DNA of 64,000 bases, from the NCBI GenBank assembly GCA_002309695.1, contig DBXV01000017.1, positions 125,529-189,528 of the forward strand, in the 5' to 3' direction. A program made the position numbers and the translations under genes. This document shows, piece after piece, positions 27,685 to 35,663 of the stretch; within the stretch, counting starts at the first letter, position 1, and each line of letters opens with the position of its first letter. The notes beneath the pieces were generated by a model. It saw only the letters and a program-made list of their open reading frames with translations, was not told the origin of the DNA and did not search any database. Source of the DNA: Myxococcales bacterium UBA1203. GTDB taxonomy: Bacteria > Myxococcota > Myxococcia > Myxococcales > UBA5297.

Positions 27685-28110
27685 ATGAAGGCCGCGAAGG
27701 ACACGCCTCCCAAAGAGCAGACGCTGCTTCTGGTCGAGGACGACTACGACATCCGAACGATGCTGGAGCTGCTCCTCGACATGGAGGGCTATCGGGTCGT
27801 CCGCTCGGCCAATGGCCGGGAGGCGCTGGACGAACTGCTCCGCGGTCTGCATCCGGATGTCATTCTGCTCGACCTGATGATGCCCGTGATGAGCGGCTGG
27901 CAGCTTCTGGACATCATGGAGCGCGATCCGGTGCTGGCCGACATTCCCGTCATCGTCATTTCCGGCGACGGGCGCTCCGCGGCTCAGCTCGTGGCGGACC
28001 GGGTCAGCTGTTTTTTGAAGAAGCCTTTGGACCTGGACGAGCTGCTCACAAAAATCGCCGAGCTCGCACTCAGCGAAGATGCCGAAGAAGAAGACGGCGG
28101 GGACAGCTGA
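27685..28110 (+). CDS. Single-domain response regulator (CheY-like)
   Basis: 141 residues, almost all receiver domain. Acid pair ED19-D20 in LLLVEDDYD, phospho-acceptor Asp63 in ILLDLMMPVMSGW, the VIVISGD switch region and FLKKP Lys are all present, so it should be phosphorylatable. An acidic Glu/Asp tail follows, with no DNA-binding output. It starts 69 bases after the GAF-PAS-GAF gene with AAAGGAATCG upstream and is probably the last gene of that operon. Confidence 0.9.
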   Translation: MKAAKDTPPKEQTLLLVEDDYDIRTMLELLLDMEGYRVVRSANGREALDELLRGLHPDVILLDLMMPVMSGWQLLDIMERDPVLADIPVIVISGDGRSAAQLVADRVSCFLKKPLDLDELLTKIAELALSEDAEEEDGGDS

Positions 28111-28158
28111 GAACTGTCCGGACCGCCGGCCTTCTGTCCGCTGAAATTCTTCTTCGGG

Positions 28159-28995
28159 TCAGTCCCGTTCGATGTTGAGGCTGATGTCCATGGCCCGCGC
28201 GGAGTGGGTGATGGCGCCCATGGAGACGAAATTGACGCCCGTGGCGGCAATGGACCTGAGGCGTTCGAGGCGCACGCCGCCGGAGGCTTCGGTCAGCGCC
28301 CTGCCGCCGATGCGGCGCACGGCATTGGCCATCATTTCGTCGGTCATGTTGTCCAGCATCAGCACGTCGGCGCCCGCGGCCAGGGCTTCGTCCACTTGTT
28401 CCAGCGTCTCCACCTCAATTTCGACGCGGATGAGGTGATGCGTCGCCTCTCTGGCGCGCCGGACGGCTTCGCCGATGGAGCCAACGGCCTCGATGTGGTT
28501 GTCCTTGATGAGGATGCCGTCGAAGAGGCCGAAGCGATGGTTCCTGGCGCCGCCGATGCGCACGGCAGCTTTTTCCAGGGCCCGCCAGCCTGGCGTCGTC
28601 TTGCGCGTGTCGAGAATGGTGCATCCCGTGCCCCGGAGCATGTCGGCCGCCTGGCGCGCTGACGTGGCGATGCCGGAGAGCCTCTGCATGAAGTTCAGCG
28701 CTGTTCGCTCGCCCGTGAGCAGCGCGCGGTAGGGGCCAGTCACCTCGCCAAACACCTGACCTTTGCGGACGCATTCACCCTCGGAAACGCTGAAATGCAG
28801 CTCGCAGCGCTCATCCACCTCGCGAAACACGCGCGAGGCCACCTCCAGACCCGCCGCGACGATGTCCTCCTTGGCCAGAAATCCGGCCCTGCCCGCGGCA
28901 TCCGGCGGAATGGTGGCGTTGGTCGTGATGTCTCCCGCGCTGCCCAGATCTTCTTCGAGGGCCAGCTGAATCAGCTTTCCGGTGGCGTCGTTCAT
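28159..28995 (-). CDS. nadC: Nicotinate-nucleotide pyrophosphorylase (quinolinate phosphoribosyltransferase)
   Basis: 278 residues, the normal length. It converts quinolinate and PRPP to nicotinate mononucleotide in de novo NAD synthesis. Landmarks: EDLGSAGDIT at the start, ERTALNFMQRLSGIAT, TRKTTPGWRALEKAAV with HRFGLFDGILIKDNHI (substrate and PRPP binding), VEIEVETLEQ, LDNMT and EASGGV. AAGGA precedes ATG 28995. nadA and nadB are not in this window. Confidence 0.96.
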   Translation of the reverse strand: MNDATGKLIQLALEEDLGSAGDITTNATIPPDAAGRAGFLAKEDIVAAGLEVASRVFREVDERCELHFSVSEGECVRKGQVFGEVTGPYRALLTGERTALNFMQRLSGIATSARQAADMLRGTGCTILDTRKTTPGWRALEKAAVRIGGARNHRFGLFDGILIKDNHIEAVGSIGEAVRRAREATHHLIRVEIEVETLEQVDEALAAGADVLMLDNMTDEMMANAVRRIGGRALTEASGGVRLERLRSIAATGVNFVSMGAITHSARAMDISLNIERD

Positions 28996-29043
28996 GGGTG
29001 GTTCCTTGGTTGAGGTGAGGGTGAGGAAAATCTCGAAGAAAGA

Positions 29044-29076
29044 AGAAACCCCGCTCGGGAGTGGCCGGCGGGGTTT
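29044..29076 (-). terminator. Terminator after the receiver-repeat gene
   Basis: AAACCCCGC (29046-29054) pairs with GCGGGGTTT (29068-29076) and on the minus strand is followed by a T/C-rich tail. It separates the receiver-repeat gene from nadC. Confidence 0.7.
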
Positions 29077-29125
29077 CGGATGAAGCGTCTGGATGGAGGA
29101 GAGCTCCGCGCGCGGACGGCAGCTT

Positions 29126-30166
29126 TTACATGCCGCCTCGCGACTGGATGAGGCGCTCCATCTCCTCGCGGATCATGGTCTCTGCCAGCTGCGGCACCAC
29201 TTCCCAGACGACCTTCTCGATGATGTCGCGGGAAATCTCCTGCATCATGGCGCGCAGCATCTGTTCCTGAGCGCGCGGGTCCGCCGGGATGAACGGGCGC
29301 TGCTGGGGCATCCCCGGCTGCATGGGCCGCTGGCCTGCCATGGGGGCCATCGGGGGACGCATCCCGGGCTGCATGGGCCTCTGACCTGCCATAGGAGCCA
29401 TCGGGGGACGCATTCCGGGCTGCATGGGCCTCTGGCCTGCCATAGGAGCCATTGGGGGACGCATTCCGGGCTGCATGGGGCGCTGACCGGCCATGGGAGC
29501 CATGGGAGGACGCTGGGGCATTCCGGGCTGCATGGGGCGCTGACCGGCCATGGGAGCCATGGGAGGACGCTGAGGCATTCCGGGCTGCATGGGGCGCTGA
29601 CCGGCCATGGGGGCTGCGGGCGGACGCATCGGCATGGAAGGCGGATTGGAGGGCGGCCTCACCTCGGCAGCAGGCACTGCGGGCGGCGCCGGCGGCGGCA
29701 TGACGGGCGCGGGGCCAGCCGCTGCTGCAGGCTTGGGCGTCGGCGCGGCCATTCCCTGAGGACGCCTGAAAATGACGCCGGGCAGCGGCGGGGGAACTTC
29801 CACTCCGGCGAGCACGCAGACTTTTTCGATGAGGAGCTGCGTCTCGAAGGGCTTCTGAATCCAGTCCTGGGCACCGCATTGGGCCATTCTGACTTCGTCG
29901 AGGGGCGCGGAAACGCCCGTCATCAGCAGAACAGGCGTCCCTGAAAGCATGGGATCCGCCCTGAGCTGCGCGCACAGGTCATAGCCGGCGCCCGCGTTGC
30001 CCACGGTGTCGATGGCAATGACATCGGGACGCTCGGCGGATGCCAGGGAGAGCGCGTCCTGACCGCTGGCCGCGGCTGCGACCTCGATTTCTGTGGTGGC
30101 GAATGAAATCGAAACAACCTTTTGGATGGTCGCGCTTCCATCAATGAGAAGCAGTTTCTTCGTCAT
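29126..30166 (-). CDS. Receiver domain protein with Met/Pro-rich tandem repeats and a helical, PopZ-like C-terminus
   Basis: 346 residues. Residues 1-120 form a receiver: LLLIDGSAT at the acidic pocket (one acid retained, Asp9, the second is Gly), acceptor Asp53, LLMTG and QKPF Lys105. A Pro-rich linker leads to six copies of a 17-19 residue unit built on GQRPMQPGM. The last 45 residues are a helical segment with EKVVWEVVPQLAETMIREE, resembling in pattern the C-terminal oligomerisation helices of PopZ-type pole organisers. Receiver plus Pro-rich linker also recalls the myxobacterial polarity protein RomR. Both comparisons are inference. Start ATG 30166 follows AGGTG. A strong promoter lies upstream. 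Confidence 0.75.
   Translation of the reverse strand: MTKKLLLIDGSATIQKVVSISFATTEIEVAAAASGQDALSLASAERPDVIAIDTVGNAGAGYDLCAQLRADPMLSGTPVLLMTGVSAPLDEVRMAQCGAQDWIQKPFETQLLIEKVCVLAGVEVPPPLPGVIFRRPQGMAAPTPKPAAAAGPAPVMPPPAPPAVPAAEVRPPSNPPSMPMRPPAAPMAGQRPMQPGMPQRPPMAPMAGQRPMQPGMPQRPPMAPMAGQRPMQPGMRPPMAPMAGQRPMQPGMRPPMAPMAGQRPMQPGMRPPMAPMAGQRPMQPGMPQQRPFIPADPRAQEQMLRAMMQEISRDIIEKVVWEVVPQLAETMIREEMERLIQSRGGM
29304..29625 (-). repeat. In-frame tandem repeats coding GQRPMQPGM units
   Basis: Six near-identical copies of a 51-57 base unit; three central copies have a 51-base period, the others carry an extra PQ pair (57 bases). Copies differ at a few synonymous positions. Copy number is likely to vary between strains. 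Confidence 0.9.
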
Positions 30167-30210
30167 GGATTCACCTGGGGGCTGGAGAGTGGAAGGAAAG
30201 GCTCAAATCC

Positions 30211-30251
30211 AAAAAAGCGGCGCGTTTTACTCGGGGACCCTGTGAAGTCAA
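30211..30251 (-). promoter_or_regulatory. Promoter for the receiver-repeat gene
   Basis: Minus strand: TTGACT (30251-30246), 16-base spacer, TAAAAC (30229-30224), seven G/C bases, then six T at the predicted start. It is the best -35/-10 pair in the window and gives a leader of about 50 bases. Confidence 0.72.
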
Positions 30252-30311
30252 AAAACCTCGGTCCTCTCTGAGAGACGGTCAGGCAGAGGAAAAATCAGTC
30301 GCGCCGTGCTG

Positions 30312-31565
30312 TCAGCTGTCCGAGCCAGACGGACCCGGAATGACCGTCTTCCGGCGGAGGCGCTGCGCCAGTTTTTCAAACTCCCTGTCGTCGGGAAAAA
30401 CCTGGAGCGCCGCGTCGCAGGCCCAGAGCGCCTCCTGATAGCGGCCGGAGCGTTCCAGCATCTGCGCGTACAGATGGCGCGGCGCGGGGTCGGAAGGCGC
30501 CAGATAGATGGCCTGCGTCAGGTGCTTCTCCACCTTGTCCGTGTCGCCGCCGATGCGAATGGTCAGGCGCGCTGCCTCGCAGTGATAGGTGGCGCGGCTC
30601 GAATCCAGCCGAAGGGCGTCCTCCACCAGCTTGAGGGCTTCGGCGGGGTCCGTCTCCTGTGTGGCCCGCTGAAAAAGAATCGCGGCCTTTTTCATGCCTG
30701 CCATGGCTTCGGCCCGCAGGCAGGCGGAGCGGATGACGGCATTGTCGGGAGAGAGCTCCAGCGCCTGATGCAGGTCGATGAGGGCGCTTTCATATTTGCC
30801 GCTCTCCAGCTTCTCCATGCCGCGCCGGAAGCGCTCGTCACTCGTCGCAGGCTGGGGAACAGCGCTGCGCGTCGGCGAGCTCGGCGGTGTCTGAATGCCG
30901 GCCTTTTCCGGGGAAGAAGAGTTGGAGGCGAGCTGCCGCAGAATGTCGCTGGCCGTGGTGCCGATGTCGCTGAGCCGGACGCCCAGACCGCGCCTTCCCG
31001 GCTTGCGGACGGTCATATCGACAGTGCCGGCGAAGGTGACTTTGCCAAGAGCCGTGTCCGCGGAGACGGTGACGGGGGTTCCCGGCGGCAGGAGCGGCGC
31101 GCCTTCGAGAAAAAAGGTGCCCCGGGAGTAGGCCTGCGAAGCCATGGAGCCGAGCAGCTGGCGGTCGATAATGGGCGGCAGCACCACCGGCTCCGCGTTC
31201 GATTTGCGGCTGAAAATCTGGAAGGCGAGCTCAAAGTCCACGGGCCGCGGAAGAACGGCGAGGAGCCTGCCGGAGGCAGCGGCCTGTTCGATGCGGGCGT
31301 CCACGGCATCGGCCATCAGGAGCGTCACAGGCGGAACGGCCGTGTTCTGAATGTCGTCCAGGAGGGCGGGCAAGAGCGCCGTGCCGCTGCCGAAGGCCAA
31401 ATCGGAGTCCAGAAAGAGGAAATCGATGCCGCCGGCCCGCGCCCGCGCCAGGCAGTCAAACCCGGAAAAGGCGGCTTCCACGAAGCAGTCTCGACGGGCC
31501 AGGACCGCCCTGGCCTGGGAAAAGACGGCAGGGTCGTCATCGGCAATGAGCAGATTGAAGGACAT
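30312..31565 (-). CDS. Receiver-PilZ-TPR protein
   Basis: 417 residues from ATG 31565. The receiver-like N-terminus has the acid triplet in LLIADDDPA, an Asp in FLFLDSDL at the acceptor position, and Arg instead of the usual Lys in VLPRP. A PilZ-like beta domain follows (about 145-215: GTFFLEGAPLLPPGTPVTVS, GLGVRLSDI); PilZ domains bind cyclic-di-GMP, but the canonical RxxxR is not clear. After a Ser/Pro linker, tetratricopeptide repeats (about 260-400) should mediate protein binding. A longer start at 31616 exists without better support. No output enzyme is present. It is next to, but separately promoted from, the receiver-repeat gene. Confidence 0.75.
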   Translation of the reverse strand: MSFNLLIADDDPAVFSQARAVLARRDCFVEAAFSGFDCLARARAGGIDFLFLDSDLAFGSGTALLPALLDDIQNTAVPPVTLLMADAVDARIEQAAASGRLLAVLPRPVDFELAFQIFSRKSNAEPVVLPPIIDRQLLGSMASQAYSRGTFFLEGAPLLPPGTPVTVSADTALGKVTFAGTVDMTVRKPGRRGLGVRLSDIGTTASDILRQLASNSSSPEKAGIQTPPSSPTRSAVPQPATSDERFRRGMEKLESGKYESALIDLHQALELSPDNAVIRSACLRAEAMAGMKKAAILFQRATQETDPAEALKLVEDALRLDSSRATYHCEAARLTIRIGGDTDKVEKHLTQAIYLAPSDPAPRHLYAQMLERSGRYQEALWACDAALQVFPDDREFEKLAQRLRRKTVIPGPSGSDS

Positions 31566-31642
31566 GGAGTCTGGGCACGGTGAGGGAGCGGAAAGAGCGG
31601 CGGCGTGAATCAGCATGTTTCTGCCGCCGGGCCGGGGAGCTC

Positions 31643-31685
31643 AAAAAAAGTCGGGCGCGATAGTCCTTTCCGCCGGGCGCCGCAA
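31643..31685 (-). promoter_or_regulatory. Promoter for the receiver-PilZ-TPR gene
   Basis: Minus strand: TTGCGG (31685-31680), 17-base spacer ending GGAC, TATCGC (31662-31657), seven mainly G/C bases, then seven T. Confidence 0.55.
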
Positions 31686-31731
31686 ATTTCCCCGGTCAAA
31701 ATCCTTGAGGTGGGGGCACATCAGAAAAAGT

Positions 31732-32147
<416 letters not shown>

Positions 32148-32151
32148 GGCG

Positions 32152-32180
32152 CCCCTAGCCGGGAACAGCCGCTTTGAAAA
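32152..32180 (-). promoter_or_regulatory. Promoter for rnpB
   Basis: Minus strand: TTTTCA (32180-32175), 17-base spacer, TAGGGG (32157-32152). The predicted start falls at the first base of the P1 helix, which supports the assignment. The -35 is identical to that of lon; no T-run follows, as expected where the RNA 5' end is structural. Confidence 0.65.
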
Positions 32181-32214
32181 GGGGGCAACCTGCGTCTGAA
32201 ACTCCAAAAATCGA

Positions 32215-32256
32215 TTGATTTTCATAGGTCGATGACGTTGGGAGCCCGGCTTTTTT
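32215..32256 (+). promoter_or_regulatory. Promoter for the two-helix membrane protein gene
   Basis: TTGATT (32215-32220), 16-base spacer ending GAC, GTTGGG (32237-32242), AGCCCGGC, then six T. The -10 is poor, but GAC through the T-run closely matches the typA promoter. Confidence 0.45.
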
Positions 32257-32326
32257 GGACGCTTGGGCCCATTGGGCCCGCTGATTGTTCTGCCAATGCA
32301 TTTTTTCTTTTCGGAGCATTCGTCCC

Positions 32327-33223
32327 ATGAGTGATGAACCCGTCAGCCGATACATCAAGGCAGCCGTCTTCCACCCCCTGCACATCGTGGCCGTCATGGC
32401 CTGCCTGATTCTGGCGCCGGCGGCCATTGCCACAGGAATGATCGCTCCCTGGATCATCCTGCCCATCCTGGCCGCGCTCGAGGTGGGCTACATCGGCTTT
32501 TACGGGACGAGCGACCGCTGCAAACGCATGGTCGAGGAAAAAGAGGCGAAGAAGGCAAAGATGCTGGCTTCCGACAATTCGCCCAAGGCGGCCGCCCAGC
32601 GTCAGAAGGAGCGATTCGACGAGCTTTACAAGGGGCTGGATCCCTCGCTTCGCAAGCAGTTCGACGAGCTGAGGAAGCGCTGCGATGCCTTCAACGAGAT
32701 GAGCGACCAGTACAGCACCTCGGCCGTGGCGCGTGAGCAGCTGTCCGGCGTGAACAAGCTCCTGTGGGTCTATCTCAAGCTGCTGCATACCAAGATGAAG
32801 CTGGACCGCTTCTTCGAGACCATGAACACCGAGGAGCTGGATCGTCAGGAAAGGGACGCGCTCCGACGGCTCGAGGACCTTCCCACCGATGCGCTGGATC
32901 CCATCGCTGAGAAGAAGCGCAGCAGCATCGAGGACACGATTCAGACCGTCCGTGCGCGCCGCGAAAATGTGAAGCGGGCGCTGGAGAACCGGGACTTCGT
33001 GATTCTCGAAATCGACCGCATCGCCGTGAAGCTCACGGGCATCTGCGAGATGGCCATCAATCGTCAGGACCCCGGCGCGATTACCCAGGATGTGGACGGC
33101 GTCGCCAGGTCGGTGGAAGCGACGGAGCAGGCCATCGGGGAACTCAACCTCTTCACCGGCTTCACCGCTGTGGACGACATGGCGCCCGACATCCTCTCGG
33201 AGACGCGCCAGAAAGTCCGATGA
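32327..33223 (+). CDS. Membrane-anchored coiled-coil protein of unknown function
   Basis: 298 residues. Two adjacent hydrophobic segments (about 15-37 and 40-60) are followed by a basic, Lys/Glu-rich cytoplasmic region that is almost entirely helical, with heptad-like stretches (about 65-120, 165-225). It has no Cys-rich, nucleotide-binding or enzymatic motif that I recognise. The start ATG 32327 has CGGAG upstream and follows the promoter by about 75 bases. A terminator follows, so the gene is monocistronic. Confidence 0.75.
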   Translation: MSDEPVSRYIKAAVFHPLHIVAVMACLILAPAAIATGMIAPWIILPILAALEVGYIGFYGTSDRCKRMVEEKEAKKAKMLASDNSPKAAAQRQKERFDELYKGLDPSLRKQFDELRKRCDAFNEMSDQYSTSAVAREQLSGVNKLLWVYLKLLHTKMKLDRFFETMNTEELDRQERDALRRLEDLPTDALDPIAEKKRSSIEDTIQTVRARRENVKRALENRDFVILEIDRIAVKLTGICEMAINRQDPGAITQDVDGVARSVEATEQAIGELNLFTGFTAVDDMAPDILSETRQKVR

Positions 33224-33343
33224 AGGCTGCCCGCGGGGACTTCCGTTTTTCGTGAAGACACATTTTTAACGCTGTCGGGGGAGTTGGGTTTGACGCGGTT
33301 TTGCTTGGCGGATGCCGCATCGGTCATCTGACCACCGCCATCC

Positions 33344-33378
33344 AGCCCGCTGTGCCATTCGGGCCAGCGGGCTTTTTT
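33344..33378 (+). terminator. Terminator of the coiled-coil membrane protein gene
   Basis: AGCCCGC (33344-33350) pairs with GCGGGCT (33367-33373), followed by a T-run. It ends about 27 bases before the next ATG, so that gene needs a promoter overlapping this hairpin or depends on read-through. Confidence 0.8.
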
Positions 33379-33404
33379 CTCCAACAACGAGGAAGACAAC
33401 ACCG

Positions 33405-34082
33405 ATGAAAACTCAGCGAACAGTCGTTTGGCGGCCCCTTCTGGCGCTCGCCGGCATGGCCCTGCTGATGTCGTCCACGGCGGCTTTTGCCGACCCCCCG
33501 CCGCCCCCGCCGAATCATGGCCCCCATCACGCGGCGCCTCCGCCTCCTCCCCCCAAGAATCCTCCGCCTCCGGCGCCTCACCATGCGCCTCCTCCTCCGC
33601 CTCCGGCACACAGGCCCCCGCCCCCGCCTCCTCCGGCTCCTGTGCTTCCTGCCCCCGGTTCGGTGGTCAAAGCTCCGCCCCGGCACGCCAAGACAATGCG
33701 GGTTCATGGCATTTCCTACCGGGTGGCTGACGGCCTTTACTTCCAGTATGACGCCCGCCGGCATGGCTATGTGGTTCTGGCCGCGCCCATCCGTCCCGAG
33801 GCCGGTTCCTGGGTGAAGACGGTTCCCTACGGCGCCAAGAGCCAGAAGCTCCACGGCGTGACCTACAAGTTCCTGGACGGCATCTACTATATGTATGATG
33901 CGAAGCGCCGGATGTATCAGGTGATGGACGAGCCGCTTCCGCCTCCTCCTCCCCCGCCCCCGCCTCCGGTCCATCACGCACCGCCCCCGCCGCCTCACCA
34001 CGCGCCTCCGCCTCCGGCACACAAGCCGCCCCCGCCGCCTCCGCCTCAGAAGGCTCCGCCTCCTCCTCCGGTGCGGCGCTGA
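33405..34082 (+). CDS. Exported proline-rich protein with two DUF6515-like repeats
   Basis: 225 residues. The signal peptide (MKTQRTVVWRPLLALAGMAL...) is likely cleaved after STAAFA near residue 27. Pro/His-rich low-complexity arms (PPPPP with HHAP) flank a central folded part (about 85-180) made of two related 45-residue units: HGISYRVADGLYFQYDARRHGY and HGVTYKFLDGIYYMYDAKRR, each preceded by a VVKA/VKTV strand. The unit resembles the small extracytoplasmic DUF6515 domain (inference from pattern). Possible roles are cell-wall or surface association. GAGGAAG precedes the ATG. It has a double hairpin terminator. Confidence 0.75.
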   Translation: MKTQRTVVWRPLLALAGMALLMSSTAAFADPPPPPPNHGPHHAAPPPPPPKNPPPPAPHHAPPPPPPAHRPPPPPPPAPVLPAPGSVVKAPPRHAKTMRVHGISYRVADGLYFQYDARRHGYVVLAAPIRPEAGSWVKTVPYGAKSQKLHGVTYKFLDGIYYMYDAKRRMYQVMDEPLPPPPPPPPPPVHHAPPPPPHHAPPPPAHKPPPPPPPQKAPPPPPVRR

Positions 34083-34117
34083 TGCGTGAGCTGATGTTTG
34101 GATGAGATGTAAGGGGA

Positions 34118-34207
34118 TGGCGCCTTTCTCTCCTTAAAAAAAAGAAAAAGGCGCCTGTTGTAAATAAAAGCCCTCCTTCGACGTGAATGCCGGGGGAGGG
34201 CTTTTTT
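34118..34207 (+). terminator. Two successive hairpins after the proline-rich gene
   Basis: GGCGCCTTT (34118-34126) pairs with AAAGGCGCC around an A-rich loop; then AAGCCCTCC (about 34168-34176) pairs with GGAGGGCTT and is followed by six T (the stronger terminator). The segment between the gene and the next ATG at 34279 is AT-rich. Confidence 0.75.
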
Positions 34208-34278
34208 GATGCCGCGCCTGCCTTTTTTGTTATTCCGCTTTTCCCCGCAGGTCGTTTTTCCCAGAAAGGAACGCATAC

Positions 34279-34581
34279 ATGAAAGTTCAGCATTCCGTGG
34301 TTCGCTGGTCATTATCCGCTCTAGCGGGAATTTCTCTGATTTTTTCGGCCGGTTTGGCACTGGCAGACTCGCCAGCGCCTCAGAAAAGTGACGAAGCGGC
34401 CCATCACTGTTCCCACCACGCTGCGGGCGGCTGCCAGTGCGGCAAAGATGCTGGCGGATGTAAATGTGGCGGTGAAGCAGGCTGCCAGTGCGGCAAAGAT
34501 GCTGGCGGATGTAAATGTGGCGGTGAATCCGGCTGCAAATGCGGCGAATCCGGCGGCTGCCAGTGCGGTGCGCATCACTGA
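34279..34581 (+). CDS. Exported cysteine-rich CxCG-repeat protein, possible metal binder
   Basis: 100 residues. The signal peptide (core LSALAGISLIFSAGLALA) should be cut after ALA near residue 30. The 70-residue mature part has 13 Cys, arranged as six CxCG units (CQCGKDAGG, CKCGGE and variants) separated by Gly/Asp/Glu, with His clusters at both ends (AAHHCSHHAAG and GAHH). It lacks Trp, Tyr and Phe after the signal. This is the composition of a metallothionein-like metal chelator or of a Cys-rich modified-peptide precursor; no modifying enzyme is adjacent. AAAGGAA precedes ATG 34279. The function is unproven. Confidence 0.78.
   Translation: MKVQHSVVRWSLSALAGISLIFSAGLALADSPAPQKSDEAAHHCSHHAAGGCQCGKDAGGCKCGGEAGCQCGKDAGGCKCGGESGCKCGESGGCQCGAHH
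34429..34530 (+). repeat. 51-base direct repeat inside the Cys-rich gene
   Basis: 34429-34479 and 34480-34530 are identical over the first 48 bases; the final codon differs (GCA or TCC). Each unit codes for two CxCG motifs. It implies recent in-frame expansion. Confidence 0.92.
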
Positions 34582-34616
34582 TTCGATTGAAGATTCGATT
34601 AACTTGCTCAAAATAC

Positions 34617-34656
34617 AAATCCCCCTCTTCCGACTTGGAAGAAGGGGATTTTTTAT
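34617..34656 (+). terminator. Bidirectional terminator between convergent genes
   Basis: AAATCCCCCTCTTC pairs with GAAGAAGGGGATTT around a short loop, with T- and A-runs outside. It serves the Cys-rich gene (+) and the FGE-fold lipoprotein (-). Confidence 0.8.
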
Positions 34657-34676
34657 AGGTGTCGGAGTAATAATTC

Positions 34677-35663
34677 TTATTTCACGCACCGGAAGCCGAC
34701 GTTGCTGGCCGAGTTGCCCGGGGTCAGGCCGTCGCGGACGGCGATTCCTATTTCTTCCTCATCGTTATAATAGCAGCCGCCCTTCAGTGTGAAGTGCGGG
34801 GTAGCGCCGCCTATATTTAGAGATGTTGTCCACTCCTCGACATTCCCAGTCATGTCCACGAGCCCAAGGGGGCTGTCGCCGTCGGGCGAATATATTCCGA
34901 CGGCTGAAGTTCCGACCATTGCAGCGACCTCTGTCTTGTCGCTGCAGTACAAATAGCTGACCGGATCCTGGTAATTCGCATTGACGCAGTGTCTCAGCGT
35001 ATTTCCAAAGGCGTAAGTTGTATTCAAATGCTCGGTGCCATTGTGGGATGCCGCATATTCCCATTGCTCTTCGCTGGGCAGACCTCCGCCAATCCACAGG
35101 CAGTATTCCTCGGCGCCGTACATGTCCACGCAATTCATTGGATGTTTTTTCCAGTTATCTCCGCGGCCATAATTGCAATAGCGCTCATCCCCAGACGAAT
35201 CTGCGTCATAGACATCAAATTTATTCTGCGAGCAGGCTTCAGCCGCCACACATTTTTCAAATTCTTCCACGGTCACAGGCGTTTTGCTCAGCTTGAAAGC
35301 CTCTAATGTTACAGTATCGCCCGCTGCATGAATATACGTTGGATGGGTTAATTTGAATGACCCTGCGGGGATATTGATAAAGCCCTCTTCCTCGACCGGC
35401 CCGGCGTCCGGCTCATCAATGCCCGAATCTTCCTCAATTCCCGAATCTTCCTCGATAATCCCCGCATCAGAGATACCTGCGTCATTCTCAATGATATGGG
35501 CATCTTCTTCAGTTATTCCGGAATCTTCGCCCGAAATCCCCGCGTCCGAAATAATACCTGCATCTGACTCCGGAACATCGACAGGCTTATCATTTCCGCC
35601 GCCGCAGCCAATGCCCGCCAACGCAAATAAGCTCACTAAAACGAAAACGCGCTGAATTTTCAT
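34677..35663 (-). CDS. FGE-sulfatase-fold lipoprotein with acidic DAGI tether (copy 1)
   Basis: 328 residues from ATG 35663, which has CGGAG upstream; in-frame sequence before it does not look like a signal. The N-terminus is a lipoprotein signal with Cys21 (LAGIGCGGG, a loose lipobox). Residues 28-88 are an Asp/Glu-rich tether built on DAGI/DSGI repeats. The rest is a formylglycine-generating-enzyme/SUMF1 (C-type-lectin-like) domain: INIPAGSF, SKTPVTVEEFEKCV, NCVDMYGAEEYC, GLPSEEQWEYAA, PLGLVDMTGNVEEW, and the closing NVGFRC. Many such domains in lipoproteins are binding modules rather than enzymes. The gene is more AT-rich than its surroundings. Confidence 0.85.
   Translation of the reverse strand: MKIQRVFVLVSLFALAGIGCGGGNDKPVDVPESDAGIISDAGISGEDSGITEEDAHIIENDAGISDAGIIEEDSGIEEDSGIDEPDAGPVEEEGFINIPAGSFKLTHPTYIHAAGDTVTLEAFKLSKTPVTVEEFEKCVAAEACSQNKFDVYDADSSGDERYCNYGRGDNWKKHPMNCVDMYGAEEYCLWIGGGLPSEEQWEYAASHNGTEHLNTTYAFGNTLRHCVNANYQDPVSYLYCSDKTEVAAMVGTSAVGIYSPDGDSPLGLVDMTGNVEEWTTSLNIGGATPHFTLKGGCYYNDEEEIGIAVRDGLTPGNSASNVGFRCVK

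Noticed and set aside
29304..29625. CRISPR-like array
   Set aside because: The repeats are contiguous, in frame and coding, with no spacers.
33480..34080. Collagen-like or spore-coat repeat in the Pro-rich protein
   Set aside because: The Pro/His runs lack Gly-x-y periodicity; low-complexity linkers explain them.
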